Below the pieces are notes generated by a model that was given only the letters and a program-made list of their open reading frames with translations, was not told the DNA's origin and searched no databases. The position numbers were made by a program, and so were the translations under genes. Source: Desulfurococcales archaeon (GTDB taxonomy: Archaea; Thermoproteota; Thermoprotei_A; Sulfolobales; WAQK01). From it: DNA of 62,254 nucleotides. Positions within the stretch are counted from its first letter, which is position 1, and each line of letters starts with the position of its first letter. The stretch is taken from positions 1 through 62,254 of the forward strand of contig JALWQH010000024.1 in assembly GCA_027083135.1 (NCBI GenBank), in the 5' to 3' direction. Below, piece by piece: positions 50,302 to 59,645 of this stretch.

Positions 50302-51729
50302 GTGAGCCTGCCTGCTATAAGGGTATACAATACTCTGACTAGGAGGAAGGAGATATTCGAACCTCTGGAGCCAGGCTTCGTCAGAATGTATGTATGCGGC
50401 CCTACAGTCTACGATTACAGCCATGTAGGCCATGCGAGAACATATGTTGCCTTTGACGCTGTTAAAAGATACCTGTCCCTACGAGGCTACGATGTAGTCC
50501 ATGTGCAGAACATAACCGACATAGATGACAAGATAATTAATAGGAGCATCAGCGAGGGCAGGGATTGGAGAGAGATAGCCGACGAGTATACTAGGGATTA
50601 CCTGGAAGCCTTGGAGAAGCTTAACATCCATGTACATATTCACCCACGCGTCACGGAGCATATAGGGGAGATAATAGAGTTCATACAGGACCTAGTGAAT
50701 AAGGGCTACGCCTATGTAAGCAATGGAAGCGTGTACTTCGAGGTGGATAAGTATCCCGACTATGGGAGGCTCTCCGGGAGGCTTTCAAAGGAGCAGTGGA
50801 GGCAGGAGGAGGAGGTTCTAAGGGATAAGAGGAAGCCATACGACTTCGCCCTCTGGAAGAAGGCTAAGCCAGGTGAGCCTTGGTGGGAGAGCCCCTGGGG
50901 GCCTGGAAGACCTGGATGGCACATAGAGTGCAGCGTCCTGAGCTCAAGGTATCTTGGAGAGAGGTTTGATATTCATGGTGGAGGCAGGGATCTAGTATTC
51001 CCGCACCATGAGAATGAGAGGGCTCAAAGCGAGGCTAGGCTTGGCGGGGGCCCCTGGGTCAAGTACTGGATGCATACAGGCATGCTGACCGTGAGGGGGG
51101 AGAAGATGAGTAAGAGCCTTGGAAACATAGTTTTGCTGAGGGAGCTGTTCAAGAAGTGGAGGCCGCAGGTTGTGAGGCTGTGGCTCCTAGGAGCACATTA
51201 TAGATCCCAGGTGGATTTCAGCGAGGAGGCTTTAGGCCAGGCCCAACGCCTCTACGAGAAGCTCCGCACAGCCGCCTGGACTCTCCGCAGCCTGCTTGCA
51301 GAAGCCGAGCCCAGTCATAGGCTTGGAGAAAATGATCTAAGGGTGCTCCGCGAGATCCATTATGCCTGGATAGGGTTCCACGAGGAAATGAGCAACGACT
51401 TCAATACTCCGGGAGCGCTCAGACACGTCAACAGGCTGCTCAGCCTGATCAACTCCACCATAGTTAACCATCCTGCCCAAGCCTTAGTTCTAAGAGCATA
51501 CAGTGTCCTAGAGGAGTTTAACAGGGTGCTTGGAGTACTAGACGACGTGTTTCAGCCCGCCTTAAGGGAGGATAGGCTTGAAGCCCTCATAAGACTCATA
51601 GTCAAGGTGAGGCAGAAACACAGGGCTGCAGGAGACTATGAGACAGCTGACTGGATAAGATCAGAGCTCGCCAAGCTCGGCATAAGGTTGATGGACTCCA
51701 AGGATAAGACAACCTGGATCATAGAGTAG
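50302..51729 (+). CDS. cysS: Cysteinyl-tRNA synthetase
   Basis: Class I synthetase. [17 protein letters not shown] carries the HIGH motif (HVGH) and zinc Cys, FHHENE-like [13 protein letters not shown] supplies zinc ligands, and KMSKSLGN is the KMSKS loop. 475 aa, normal. GTG at 50302 with AGGCTGATG upstream. Presence of CysS means Cys-tRNA is made directly in this organism. Confidence 0.96.
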   Translation: MSLPAIRVYNTLTRRKEIFEPLEPGFVRMYVCGPTVYDYSHVGHARTYVAFDAVKRYLSLRGYDVVHVQNITDIDDKIINRSISEGRDWREIADEYTRDYLEALEKLNIHVHIHPRVTEHIGEIIEFIQDLVNKGYAYVSNGSVYFEVDKYPDYGRLSGRLSKEQWRQEEEVLRDKRKPYDFALWKKAKPGEPWWESPWGPGRPGWHIECSVLSSRYLGERFDIHGGGRDLVFPHHENERAQSEARLGGGPWVKYWMHTGMLTVRGEKMSKSLGNIVLLRELFKKWRPQVVRLWLLGAHYRSQVDFSEEALGQAQRLYEKLRTAAWTLRSLLAEAEPSHRLGENDLRVLREIHYAWIGFHEEMSNDFNTPGALRHVNRLLSLINSTIVNHPAQALVLRAYSVLEEFNRVLGVLDDVFQPALREDRLEALIRLIVKVRQKHRAAGDYETADWIRSELAKLGIRLMDSKDKTTWIIE

Positions 51730-51809
51730 GAGGCAATTAAGATTAATATCTGCTCTAACCACACCTCTCAACTAGTGATGAAGCGTTTGGGGCGGAGCCA
51801 GAAGAGGCT

Positions 51810-51921
51810 ATGAGGAGGCTGAGCTACGCTGAGACGCATCGATCTTAGAGGGAGGAAAGCGTTCATCGCAGGTCTCCTAGTAGCACTGGCAGTAGCATCC
51901 ATATTCTTCTACAGGGGATAC
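51810..51921 (+). other. In-frame upstream segment encoding the missing first TM helix
   Basis: The glycosyltransferase frame is open without a stop from 51823 to the GTG at 51922, and this stretch encodes a basic patch (RRIDLRGRK) and a hydrophobic helix (FIAGLLVALAVASIFFY), just the signal anchor this family has. It contains no ATG, GTG or TTG in frame. An ATG at 51810, just before AGGAGG, opens in another frame (MRRLSYAETHRS, stop at 51846). Either a one-base frameshift (sequencing or real) or a rare start such as CTG 51829 joins them. Confidence 0.6.
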
Positions 51922-54357
51922 GTGTTTATTCATAGGAGCGACCTGATAGGTGATAGCCACTATGTCAGCGATGAAGTATGGTACGCCACCTCGGCTAGAA
52001 ACCTCCTATACAAGGTGTTCGGAGTCCAGGCTCACTACATAGTTGACGGTAAATCCTACTGGACCCTCGTATTCCCCAACACATCGTATGTGAAGAATCA
52101 TACAGGGGTTATTAGAAGCTATGTTGAGAGGCTCGGAGGGAGGATTGTAAGGGATAATTACACTAAGGTGCCACTAGTCTGGATCTGGGTTCCAAGGAGC
52201 GTAGGGGAAGACGAGCTGAGAAGCATTCCTGGAGTAGTAGACGTGCGTGGAGGATACCAGTATCCCGATAAGGACGGCATCCACGACTACATGAACTTCG
52301 AGCACCCGCCCCTAGGCAAATACCTGATAATAATCTCCATGGTTACGCTCGGCGATAAGCCTTCATCCTGGAGGATGCCAGGCCTCATAGAGGGCGCCCT
52401 CCTAATCATAGTTGCATACCTGATTGGATGGAGGCTTGCAGGAATTGTTGGAGGCCTAATAGGCGTAGCCTCAATTGCACTCGACCCCATAGTATACGCT
52501 ATGAGCAGGGTGGCTATGCTTGACATACACCTAGCATTCTTCACCGGCCTCACCCTCCTACTACTACTCTACGATAAGCCCTCATACGCCCTCCTAGCCT
52601 CAGGCCTAGCATTATCAGTAAAGTTCAGCGGATTATTCGCCATTCTCGCAGCATATCTTTACCTAAGACTTGTTAAGAAAAAGAGCATGGCATACTCCCT
52701 CGCAGCCTCCATAATCCTGCCCCTCCTAGTCTATGTTGCCATAGGCTACCCGCTCATAATGTATAGGGGGCTGGGAGGATGGATCCAGGATCACCTTGAA
52801 GCCTTTGCATGGCATACCACCAGTAGGCCGAGCGGGCCTCCAGCCAGCCCTCCATGGGGCTGGCTGGTCAACTACAACTATGTGACGCTGAACTATCATC
52901 CAGACATCCAGGCAGTAGTCAATGCTCCTGGATACGTGCTCGCCGTTCTCGCAGCCCTGTTCTTCCTCCCATTGGCGCGGAGGAGGGAGTATGCACCCTC
53001 CCTCATGCTTATCTCAATACTGCTCGGATACACGTTGGTCTATCTCCGTGGAAACAGGACTCTCTACAGCTTCTACGCTGTGCAGCTTTCACCCGCTGTA
53101 GCCGGAGTTCTAGCCTCCCTTGCAGCACTCGCCTACAGGGATATTATTAGGGATGCTGTTAGAGGCTGGCGCCGCATAGCATCAGCGCTCATATCACTCA
53201 ACGCGTCCCTCCCCTCAGAGCTTGTCTGGGTGAGGGCATTTATACCTAGGAGGAGGGATGCTAGGATACCTGTGCTTCTCATGGTGTCGGCAGTGCTTAT
53301 CTCAAGCATGCTTCAATACTATGGTGTACAGGTGGTTCCAGAGTCACCCGTGCTCTCATTGTTCAAGGAGCATGCCTCATCCATCTTGGCAGGCAGCCCG
53401 CCGATACCATATTCCAACTACACTTATAATGGCCCAGGCCTCGCCGCAGCCCTAACCTATCTCTCAGAACTGGTTTCAGGGAAGGGAGGTGTTACAGGAG
53501 CCTATGCCATGTTCACGGCCCTCATCATAATAGCCGTGCTTTCCCTAGGATACGATTTAACGGTCCTTGAGGATAGAAGGCCCGCCTATATCTTCCCCCT
53601 GCTCCTAGTGTTCTTCGGAGCATATGACTGGACGCTGCTGGCGGCAGCGCTTCTAGTTAAAGGCATGCTGAGCTTCAAGGAGGGGAGGGTTTGGAGAGCC
53701 TCCCTGCTTATAGGTGTGGCTGGAGCCATAAATCCCGCCGCACTATTATTCACGCTGGCCATCCTCTCCCTAGCCCCCGACTACAGGGTATACATGTACA
53801 CGGCGCTGGGATTCATAGTTGCTAATCTGCCTTTCATAGCCTTATGGCCTTCACCATGGGTCTCAGGAACCCTGTGGATATGCAGGGCTGTGGGCTTCGG
53901 GGGTCTTGGAAACCTCCTAGGCCTTGGATGCCTCGGCGAAACAGTTGCTGCAGCATTAATGCTGATGCTGGCCTACACGGCATCTGTGAGGAGCAGAGCT
54001 GAGGCGTGGCATAGGGGAGCAGTATTAATGGTGTTCACCCTTATTCTCCTAAGCCATGTGGAGCCGCAGTGGCTTCTACTAGCATTATTGTTTATGGGTA
54101 TTAGGGATTGGGGACATCCAGAACACCTCGTCATAACTGATCTACTCGCTTCTCTGGCAGCAGTATCCTGGTTTAGGCCTGACCTGATAACAGGCCCGAT
54201 ATTCAAGTATCATCCATCATCTCCGCTCAACGCTTATTCAAGCCCCAACCTGGCATTATATCTCATGCTCTTAGTTATGGCTCACCTATCACTGATAATA
54301 CTCTACTCTCGGGGGAGAAGCCGTGTGCAGGCTGCTAAGCCTTCTTGGGAGGCGTAG
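51922..54357 (+). CDS. PMT-like (GT39/GT-C) membrane glycosyltransferase
   Basis: Dolichol-phosphate-sugar-dependent glycosyltransferase, probably protein O- or lipid glycosylation. The first outer loop has SDEVWY (acidic pair) and FEHPPLGK, typical of protein mannosyltransferases. About fourteen membrane helices in 811 aa, with a long second half unlike bacterial PMTs. GTG 51922 is only the first standard start; the real N terminus lies upstream (see 51810-51921). The last 35 bases overlap the next gene. Confidence 0.8.
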   Translation: MFIHRSDLIGDSHYVSDEVWYATSARNLLYKVFGVQAHYIVDGKSYWTLVFPNTSYVKNHTGVIRSYVERLGGRIVRDNYTKVPLVWIWVPRSVGEDELRSIPGVVDVRGGYQYPDKDGIHDYMNFEHPPLGKYLIIISMVTLGDKPSSWRMPGLIEGALLIIVAYLIGWRLAGIVGGLIGVASIALDPIVYAMSRVAMLDIHLAFFTGLTLLLLLYDKPSYALLASGLALSVKFSGLFAILAAYLYLRLVKKKSMAYSLAASIILPLLVYVAIGYPLIMYRGLGGWIQDHLEAFAWHTTSRPSGPPASPPWGWLVNYNYVTLNYHPDIQAVVNAPGYVLAVLAALFFLPLARRREYAPSLMLISILLGYTLVYLRGNRTLYSFYAVQLSPAVAGVLASLAALAYRDIIRDAVRGWRRIASALISLNASLPSELVWVRAFIPRRRDARIPVLLMVSAVLISSMLQYYGVQVVPESPVLSLFKEHASSILAGSPPIPYSNYTYNGPGLAAALTYLSELVSGKGGVTGAYAMFTALIIIAVLSLGYDLTVLEDRRPAYIFPLLLVFFGAYDWTLLAAALLVKGMLSFKEGRVWRASLLIGVAGAINPAALLFTLAILSLAPDYRVYMYTALGFIVANLPFIALWPSPWVSGTLWICRAVGFGGLGNLLGLGCLGETVAAALMLMLAYTASVRSRAEAWHRGAVLMVFTLILLSHVEPQWLLLALLFMGIRDWGHPEHLVITDLLASLAAVSWFRPDLITGPIFKYHPSSPLNAYSSPNLALYLMLLVMAHLSLIILYSRGRSRVQAAKPSWEA

Positions 54358-54979
54358 GATAATACTGGTATCCCCCTACGCCTCAGCATCAATGGTGCTT
54401 GTAGCCAAGGCTATTGTGGAGGCCCTGCATACCTATGGGAGCATAGGCCTCGTTGATGGCGGGGGATTCAGGGTGGATGTGCTTGAAAACATGGGTGGCC
54501 CGGATATTCTTGGGAGAATACTTGTGTATAAGGGCATGCTGCCCTCAAGTAATATTCCCCTCGCCCTCTATAATGCAGGAAGCCTGCTGAGCCTGGCTCC
54601 AGTGGATAGGCTTGTAGTGGCGAGTGTGCTTAGGCCTGGGGAAGTGCCTGGAAAACTTAGGAGGGATGTGGTTAGGCTTCAGAGGGTTTCAGGCAGCCTA
54701 TACCTGCTTAGAGGGGGGAGGGATGCATGCATGGTGGAGATAAGCGGCGGGAAGATTTCCGAGGCTAAGCCTAGAGGCTATGAGGCCCGGGCCCTCAGCA
54801 TACTCATGCATGCTAGCGTGGAGTACGGCCCCCTGAGTGTCAGAGACGCTGTAGATGTCCTGTCCTCGGAGCTCAGCATGGATAGGAGTAGGACTAGGAT
54901 GCTTCTCTCAAGGCTGGCGGAGCGGAGGCTCATAACCGTGGAAAAAGGATTTGTCCTAGTGGAGTATCAGGCCAGATGA
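54323..54979 (+). CDS. Hypothetical protein with C-terminal winged helix
   Basis: 218 aa. The first 130 residues are alpha/beta (IILVSPYASASMVLVAKAIVEAL, then LGRILVYKG), somewhat like a P-loop-less RecA or Rossmann fold; the last 75 residues (LSVRDAVDVLSSEL ... RLAERRLITVEKG) look like a winged helix. GTG at 54323 lies 35 bases inside the glycosyltransferase gene, so translation is coupled. No family recognised. Confidence 0.68.
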   Translation: MCRLLSLLGRRRIILVSPYASASMVLVAKAIVEALHTYGSIGLVDGGGFRVDVLENMGGPDILGRILVYKGMLPSSNIPLALYNAGSLLSLAPVDRLVVASVLRPGEVPGKLRRDVVRLQRVSGSLYLLRGGRDACMVEISGGKISEAKPRGYEARALSILMHASVEYGPLSVRDAVDVLSSELSMDRSRTRMLLSRLAERRLITVEKGFVLVEYQAR

Positions 54980-54987
54980 GATCTTAG

Positions 54988-55006
54988 TTAGAGCGGAGGC
55001 CTCTAA
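54988..55006 (+). terminator. Hairpin after the winged-helix gene
   Basis: TTAGAG-CGGAGGC-CTCTAA, a 6-bp stem 9 bases after the TGA at 54977-54979. There is no T tract behind it, so a role as terminator is weak; it may protect the 3' end. It lies between two convergent genes. Confidence 0.3.
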
Positions 55007-55050
55007 GCTCGGCTCATTCTCCCGTATGCTACGCCTCCCTGCACTATAGT

Positions 55051-58035
55051 TTACTCTAAATATATCGCAGGCTTAAATGGTAGTGCCTGCCTCTTCTTTC
55101 CACCCAGGCTGGGGGCATCGGGATCATCAGCCCTATATATCTCCACTTCTTCTAGGCCTGTAAGCCTCTTAATCGACTCGATGTTCTCTGAGAGTAGCTT
55201 GTACTCATCTATCCCGTCAGGCTTAATCCTGCTTCTAAGCTCTGGAGGTATCTTGGATGCAAGATCATAGATTATTCTAGCCTTAACCGCAGCCCTCTTC
55301 TTATCATCCGCCCCGGCGATCACTGATCTAATGAAATCCCTCATGCTACGCTTGGCCTCAATATGTCTCACAGCCTCTGCGAGAGCCATGTACTCCTCTC
55401 TGGGGGCAACATAGATGACTGCTCTCCTAGGCTTTGAGCGTAGGATTGAGGCTATGTTTGATATGTCACTGAGCATTCTCTTAACGTATTCTTCGCCTAG
55501 CTCTGCCTCCTCGTCGACAAGCTGCTCATCAATCTTAGGCCACTCGGCAAGCGATACGAAGCCTCCTCCCCCGAGGATACTCCAAGCCTCCTCAGCCACG
55601 TGGGGTGCGAAGGGGGCCAGCAGCCTGACCCATGTCAGGAGCACCTTATGCATGACCCACTTCACGTTTTCCTCGAAGCCTCCTCCAAGCCCTGATACCC
55701 TAGTCTGATACCATTTTACATCCTGGTCTAGCAGGTAGAAGGCCTGATGTATAGCCTCCCTTATCCTCACATCCTCCATGGCCTTCGTAGCCTTCTCTAT
55801 TCTTCTTTGAAGCATGCTGAGCATCCATCTATCAATGTGGCGTAGCTTCTCAGGAGGCTTAGGGCTCCTAGAATACTGTTTGGCTAGGTCTAGGAGTCTT
55901 ACAAGTCTTTCAGCCATGCTTCTAGCCAGGGAGTCTCTGAAGTCAGCGTCTTGTCCTATCTCAGCTGCTGCTAGGAGGGTCATCCTAACAGCATCAGCTC
56001 CGTACATCTGGTTAGCCCTTATTAGGGGGACAATGTTTCTCAGACTCTTACTCATCTTCTTACCCTCATAGAGCAGCACGCCGTTGGCTACTATCTGCCT
56101 CGGCCAGTATTCCCTTGGAAACAGGGCTACATGGTTGAAGATATAGAATGTCAGGTGGTTTGGAATAAGTTCCCGTGCACTATGCCTGCTGTCCACAGGA
56201 TACCAGTAGTCGAACTCCCTCCTCATATCTTCCAGCAGCCGCGCCGGCACCCCTATTCTCCGAGAGAGTTCCTCGGGATCACCCCTGCCTAGCAGCACGT
56301 AGTCCCAGAACTCGGGTGTCAGCTGCTCGGGTTTAAGCTTGTTCTCCCTGATCTTATGGCTGACTGTGTAGAAGGCCATATATATGGTTGAGTCGCTGAG
56401 GCTCTCAATTATCCAGTCTGGAGCCCATGGAAGCCTTGTGCCCAGACCCCTGGTCCTGGCGCAGGCTTTCTCCCTCAGCCACTCTATGGTTGCCTCGAAC
56501 TCCCTGCGCATCTCTTCAGGCATTATCCTCATGTTGGCTAGAGCCTCCCTTGCAGCCTGCTTCCACTCATCCCTCCCATAATCTATGAACCACTGGTTCT
56601 CTAGTACCTTGACCACTATCTCGGTGCCGCAGCGGCAGTATACAGGCCTGTTCATTATCTCATACATGGAGTCGGCTAGCCCTGCTGCTGCAAGCCATCT
56701 CCATGCAGCATCCCTGGCCTCTTCCACTCTCCTGCCAGCTATCCATGCCTTAACAGCTGCTACAGCGTAGCTTCTAGCGGGCTCAGGCATGTCTCGGAGG
56801 GCTAGGTTCACTATATCCTCCCTTACAACTCCCCTCCGAAACTCAGCTGCATAGATCTCCTTGGTAGCGTCATCCAGCTTCTCGCGTTCAAGCTGTGATC
56901 TTATGTCCCGCTTCTCAACAGCGTCGCGGGCGGGGATCTCACTGTACCCCTCCACCCTTATGAGGGGTATTGGTTTAAGCTCCTCGGGTCTGACTCCAAG
57001 CCTCCTAAGCTTCTCCTCATCCCTCATAAGATCCCTCAGGGCTGCGTAGTCGTAGGGGGCGTGGGCTGGCACGCTCATCACTACTCCTGTAGCCGTGCCT
57101 GGATCAACGAATTCTCCTGGAAGCACGGGTATCCAGGCCCCTGTTGCAGGGTTTCTAACCCTCATGCCCAGCAGCTTCTCTCCCCGCGTCTCCTCGCCCA
57201 CAACTTCAACCTTCCTCTGGAATCCCAGTTTATATGCCGCTCTCTTGCTGATGATCCATGTCTTACCGTTAACTCTGGCCTTCACATAGGCGGCGTTAGG
57301 GTTAACCCACATGTTGACTGCTCCGAACACTGTTTCAGGCCTCAGCGTGGCTGCAGCCATGTATTCCCCGCTACGCGTTTCGAATAAGAGTATCTTGAAC
57401 TCCCCTATCTCGGGCTCAACATCGTTCTTCGTGTCATGCATCCCCACAGGCATCTGGTGGTAGGGGCACCATCCAACCGGATGCGTCCCCTTCGTCAGAT
57501 ACCCCTTCTCCTTAAGCTTGTTGAACTGCCATATGATCATCTGGCTGAACTCTGGGTCAATGCTTCTGAACTCTCTACGCCAGTCTATGCTGAAGCCCGT
57601 CTTAATCATTCCTTCCTTCATCTTCCTGCTGAAATAGTCGGCCATCCCCCTGGGGGTTGAGAGTTTAGGTATGTCTTCGGGGGGAATGTCGTATACCTCT
57701 ATGAACAGGTCTATGAGTTCCTTATCCCCCTTAGCTATGCTTTCAGCCATTGCTAGTATCGGGGTCCCAGTGTAATGGAAGGCCATGGGGAAGAGGACAT
57801 TGTAGCCCTGCATCCTCTTAAACCTGGCGTACGCATCAGCTATCGAGTATGTCCTAGCATGCCCTATGTGCAGCGGACTGTTAGGGTAGGGGAAGGCGGC
57901 AGTTATGAAGAACTTAGGCTTACCCTCCGCGGGATCGGCCTCAAAGATCCTTGCCTCACCCCATCTATGCTGCCACTTCTCAGCTATCTCTACAAGCATC
58001 CTTGATGCATCGCTGACAGGCTCAACAATAGGCAT
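55051..58035 (-). CDS. leuS: Leucyl-tRNA synthetase
   Basis: Archaeal/eukaryotic-type class I synthetase, about 994 aa. YPNSPLHIGHART is the HIGH motif, KMSKSLRN the KMSKS loop, and the CP1 editing domain (residues about 160-450) lies between. The frame is open to 58128, but a TATA-like CCTTTAAACC at about 58060-58069 places the transcript start near 58040, so ATG 58035 (MPIVEPVSDASRM) is chosen; the added upstream residues look random. Confidence 0.95.
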   Translation of the reverse strand: MPIVEPVSDASRMLVEIAEKWQHRWGEARIFEADPAEGKPKFFITAAFPYPNSPLHIGHARTYSIADAYARFKRMQGYNVLFPMAFHYTGTPILAMAESIAKGDKELIDLFIEVYDIPPEDIPKLSTPRGMADYFSRKMKEGMIKTGFSIDWRREFRSIDPEFSQMIIWQFNKLKEKGYLTKGTHPVGWCPYHQMPVGMHDTKNDVEPEIGEFKILLFETRSGEYMAAATLRPETVFGAVNMWVNPNAAYVKARVNGKTWIISKRAAYKLGFQRKVEVVGEETRGEKLLGMRVRNPATGAWIPVLPGEFVDPGTATGVVMSVPAHAPYDYAALRDLMRDEEKLRRLGVRPEELKPIPLIRVEGYSEIPARDAVEKRDIRSQLEREKLDDATKEIYAAEFRRGVVREDIVNLALRDMPEPARSYAVAAVKAWIAGRRVEEARDAAWRWLAAAGLADSMYEIMNRPVYCRCGTEIVVKVLENQWFIDYGRDEWKQAAREALANMRIMPEEMRREFEATIEWLREKACARTRGLGTRLPWAPDWIIESLSDSTIYMAFYTVSHKIRENKLKPEQLTPEFWDYVLLGRGDPEELSRRIGVPARLLEDMRREFDYWYPVDSRHSARELIPNHLTFYIFNHVALFPREYWPRQIVANGVLLYEGKKMSKSLRNIVPLIRANQMYGADAVRMTLLAAAEIGQDADFRDSLARSMAERLVRLLDLAKQYSRSPKPPEKLRHIDRWMLSMLQRRIEKATKAMEDVRIREAIHQAFYLLDQDVKWYQTRVSGLGGGFEENVKWVMHKVLLTWVRLLAPFAPHVAEEAWSILGGGGFVSLAEWPKIDEQLVDEEAELGEEYVKRMLSDISNIASILRSKPRRAVIYVAPREEYMALAEAVRHIEAKRSMRDFIRSVIAGADDKKRAAVKARIIYDLASKIPPELRSRIKPDGIDEYKLLSENIESIKRLTGLEEVEIYRADDPDAPSLGGKKRQALPFKPAIYLE

Positions 58036-58215
58036 GCACCAGGCATCTATCCAGCCTCCCAGGTTTAAAGGTGTTTCCTGGCCTCTAGTCTCGGGATGAT
58101 GTTTAAGGGCCCCTCGGCTTAGGACCACCTCTTCAATGCCCGGCCCGCCCGGGCTCGCCGAGTAGGGGCTTCTTCATAGGGCTCAGTGGTTTCAGTGCTC
58201 AGCCTGCTTAAATAG

Positions 58216-59433
58216 TTATATTTCCTCCTCTCCTAGGAGTTCAAGCCTCCCTGCAGCGAACCCTGAGATTATGGTTGCCACGACTGCTGAGAGTATAATT
58301 GCACCGTAGTGCTCCATGGATAGGAGGTTCATGGATAATCCTATGAGTGCTGCAATTATGCTTACTGTGAGGCGGGCTCCAAAAATAAGCGAGTATGATG
58401 GATCCCTTAATCCCAGCAGGCTTCTACCAGCAATATATGTGGCCAGTATTTTCGGAATATAGGATGCAAGCAACGCTATGGCCACGAGTTCCGTGTAGCC
58501 TAGGAGGCTTGGCACCCTCATGTAGAGGCCTGCCGTGAAGAAGAATATGGGGGCGAAGAATCCGAAGACCAGTCCCTTCATCTTCTCGTCTAGGAAGCCT
58601 TTACGCCTAATAATATCTGAGGATGAGACGCCTAGGATGAATGCTATGAGGACGGCGTGCACTCCTACAACCTCTGAGACCAGGGTTAATGCTAGGAGGC
58701 TTGACACTATTAGCCTGACACCCAGCTCCGAGTGCCTGTAGGGAAGGGCTCTAAGCAGCCTTCTAAGAGCCGGGGGGACAGCGACAAGCAGCACGCTGTA
58801 TGCTAGGAGCATGTAGCTGAGCCTAGCCACTATTACTACAAGCGCCACTATGCTGGCAACATCGGCCATCATAGCCGCTGCTAGGAGCGTCTGCCCCACG
58901 CCTCCCGCGAGCAGCCCCTTATCTAGGAGGACAGCGTAAACCACGGCGACGCTTGTCGTGGAGAGGGCTACCGCCATGAGGGAGCTTTGCTGGACACTCA
59001 TGCCCATAGCATAGAACACTGCAAAGGATACCGTGGCAGAGCAGGCGAATCCAGCTATCCCTAATCCCAGCCCCCTCCAGAAATTCCTCTTCAATACAGG
59101 TACATCTATCTCCGTGCCCGCCACGAACATTAGGAGGACTCCTCCAATAAGCCCAAGCTCTCCAAGCATCCCTATAGGCTCTAATCCCAGCAGGGAGGCA
59201 TAGATCCCTGACAAAAGCTCAACAATTGCTGCGGCAACCCCTATCACATCGGCTATTATAGAGGCGCTGAAGACGAGCAGGGCTGCAAGGGATAATGCGT
59301 AAAGCCCCCTATGCTCCCCTCCACATGCGCTTAGAGGATGAGCTAGAAGCGCGGCGGAAACCGCCGCCAGTAATCCCAGGCCAACGGCCAGCATACCCAT
59401 CCTAGCAGAGAATCCAGGCATAAGCATGCGCAC
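58216..59433 (-). CDS. CPA2-type cation:proton antiporter (KefB/Na+/H+ family)
   Basis: 405 aa, about twelve membrane helices. GGVLLMFVAGTEIDVPVLKRN is the conserved helix with acidic residues used in transport, typical of the KefB/CPA2 group. No C-terminal TrkA_N domain, so unregulated or paired with another. GTG at 59433; ATG two or four codons later possible. Divergent from the ClC gene. Confidence 0.88.
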   Translation of the reverse strand: MRMLMPGFSARMGMLAVGLGLLAAVSAALLAHPLSACGGEHRGLYALSLAALLVFSASIIADVIGVAAAIVELLSGIYASLLGLEPIGMLGELGLIGGVLLMFVAGTEIDVPVLKRNFWRGLGLGIAGFACSATVSFAVFYAMGMSVQQSSLMAVALSTTSVAVVYAVLLDKGLLAGGVGQTLLAAAMMADVASIVALVVIVARLSYMLLAYSVLLVAVPPALRRLLRALPYRHSELGVRLIVSSLLALTLVSEVVGVHAVLIAFILGVSSSDIIRRKGFLDEKMKGLVFGFFAPIFFFTAGLYMRVPSLLGYTELVAIALLASYIPKILATYIAGRSLLGLRDPSYSLIFGARLTVSIIAALIGLSMNLLSMEHYGAIILSAVVATIISGFAAGRLELLGEEEI

Positions 59434-59645
59434 CTACATGTGGAACAGGGCTCCCAGAGAAAAGTAGAGCTGCTCCTTAAATCAGCTGTGGATAATGGAT
59501 CCTCCTGGAATCCCCGCGAAGGTGTCTTAGGAGCGAAGCCTGGGTCACAGCTTCCTATGCTAGACCTGGCTTCTCAGAGATGGCGGAGGAATGTTAAGAG
59601 CTTTAATTATTGTATGTATAAGCATATGTGCGGGCATGAGTAGCC

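Noticed and set aside
59440-59643. 67-codon open frame between antiporter and ClC genes
   Set aside because: No RBS, contains the promoter of the ClC gene, product unlike a folded protein.
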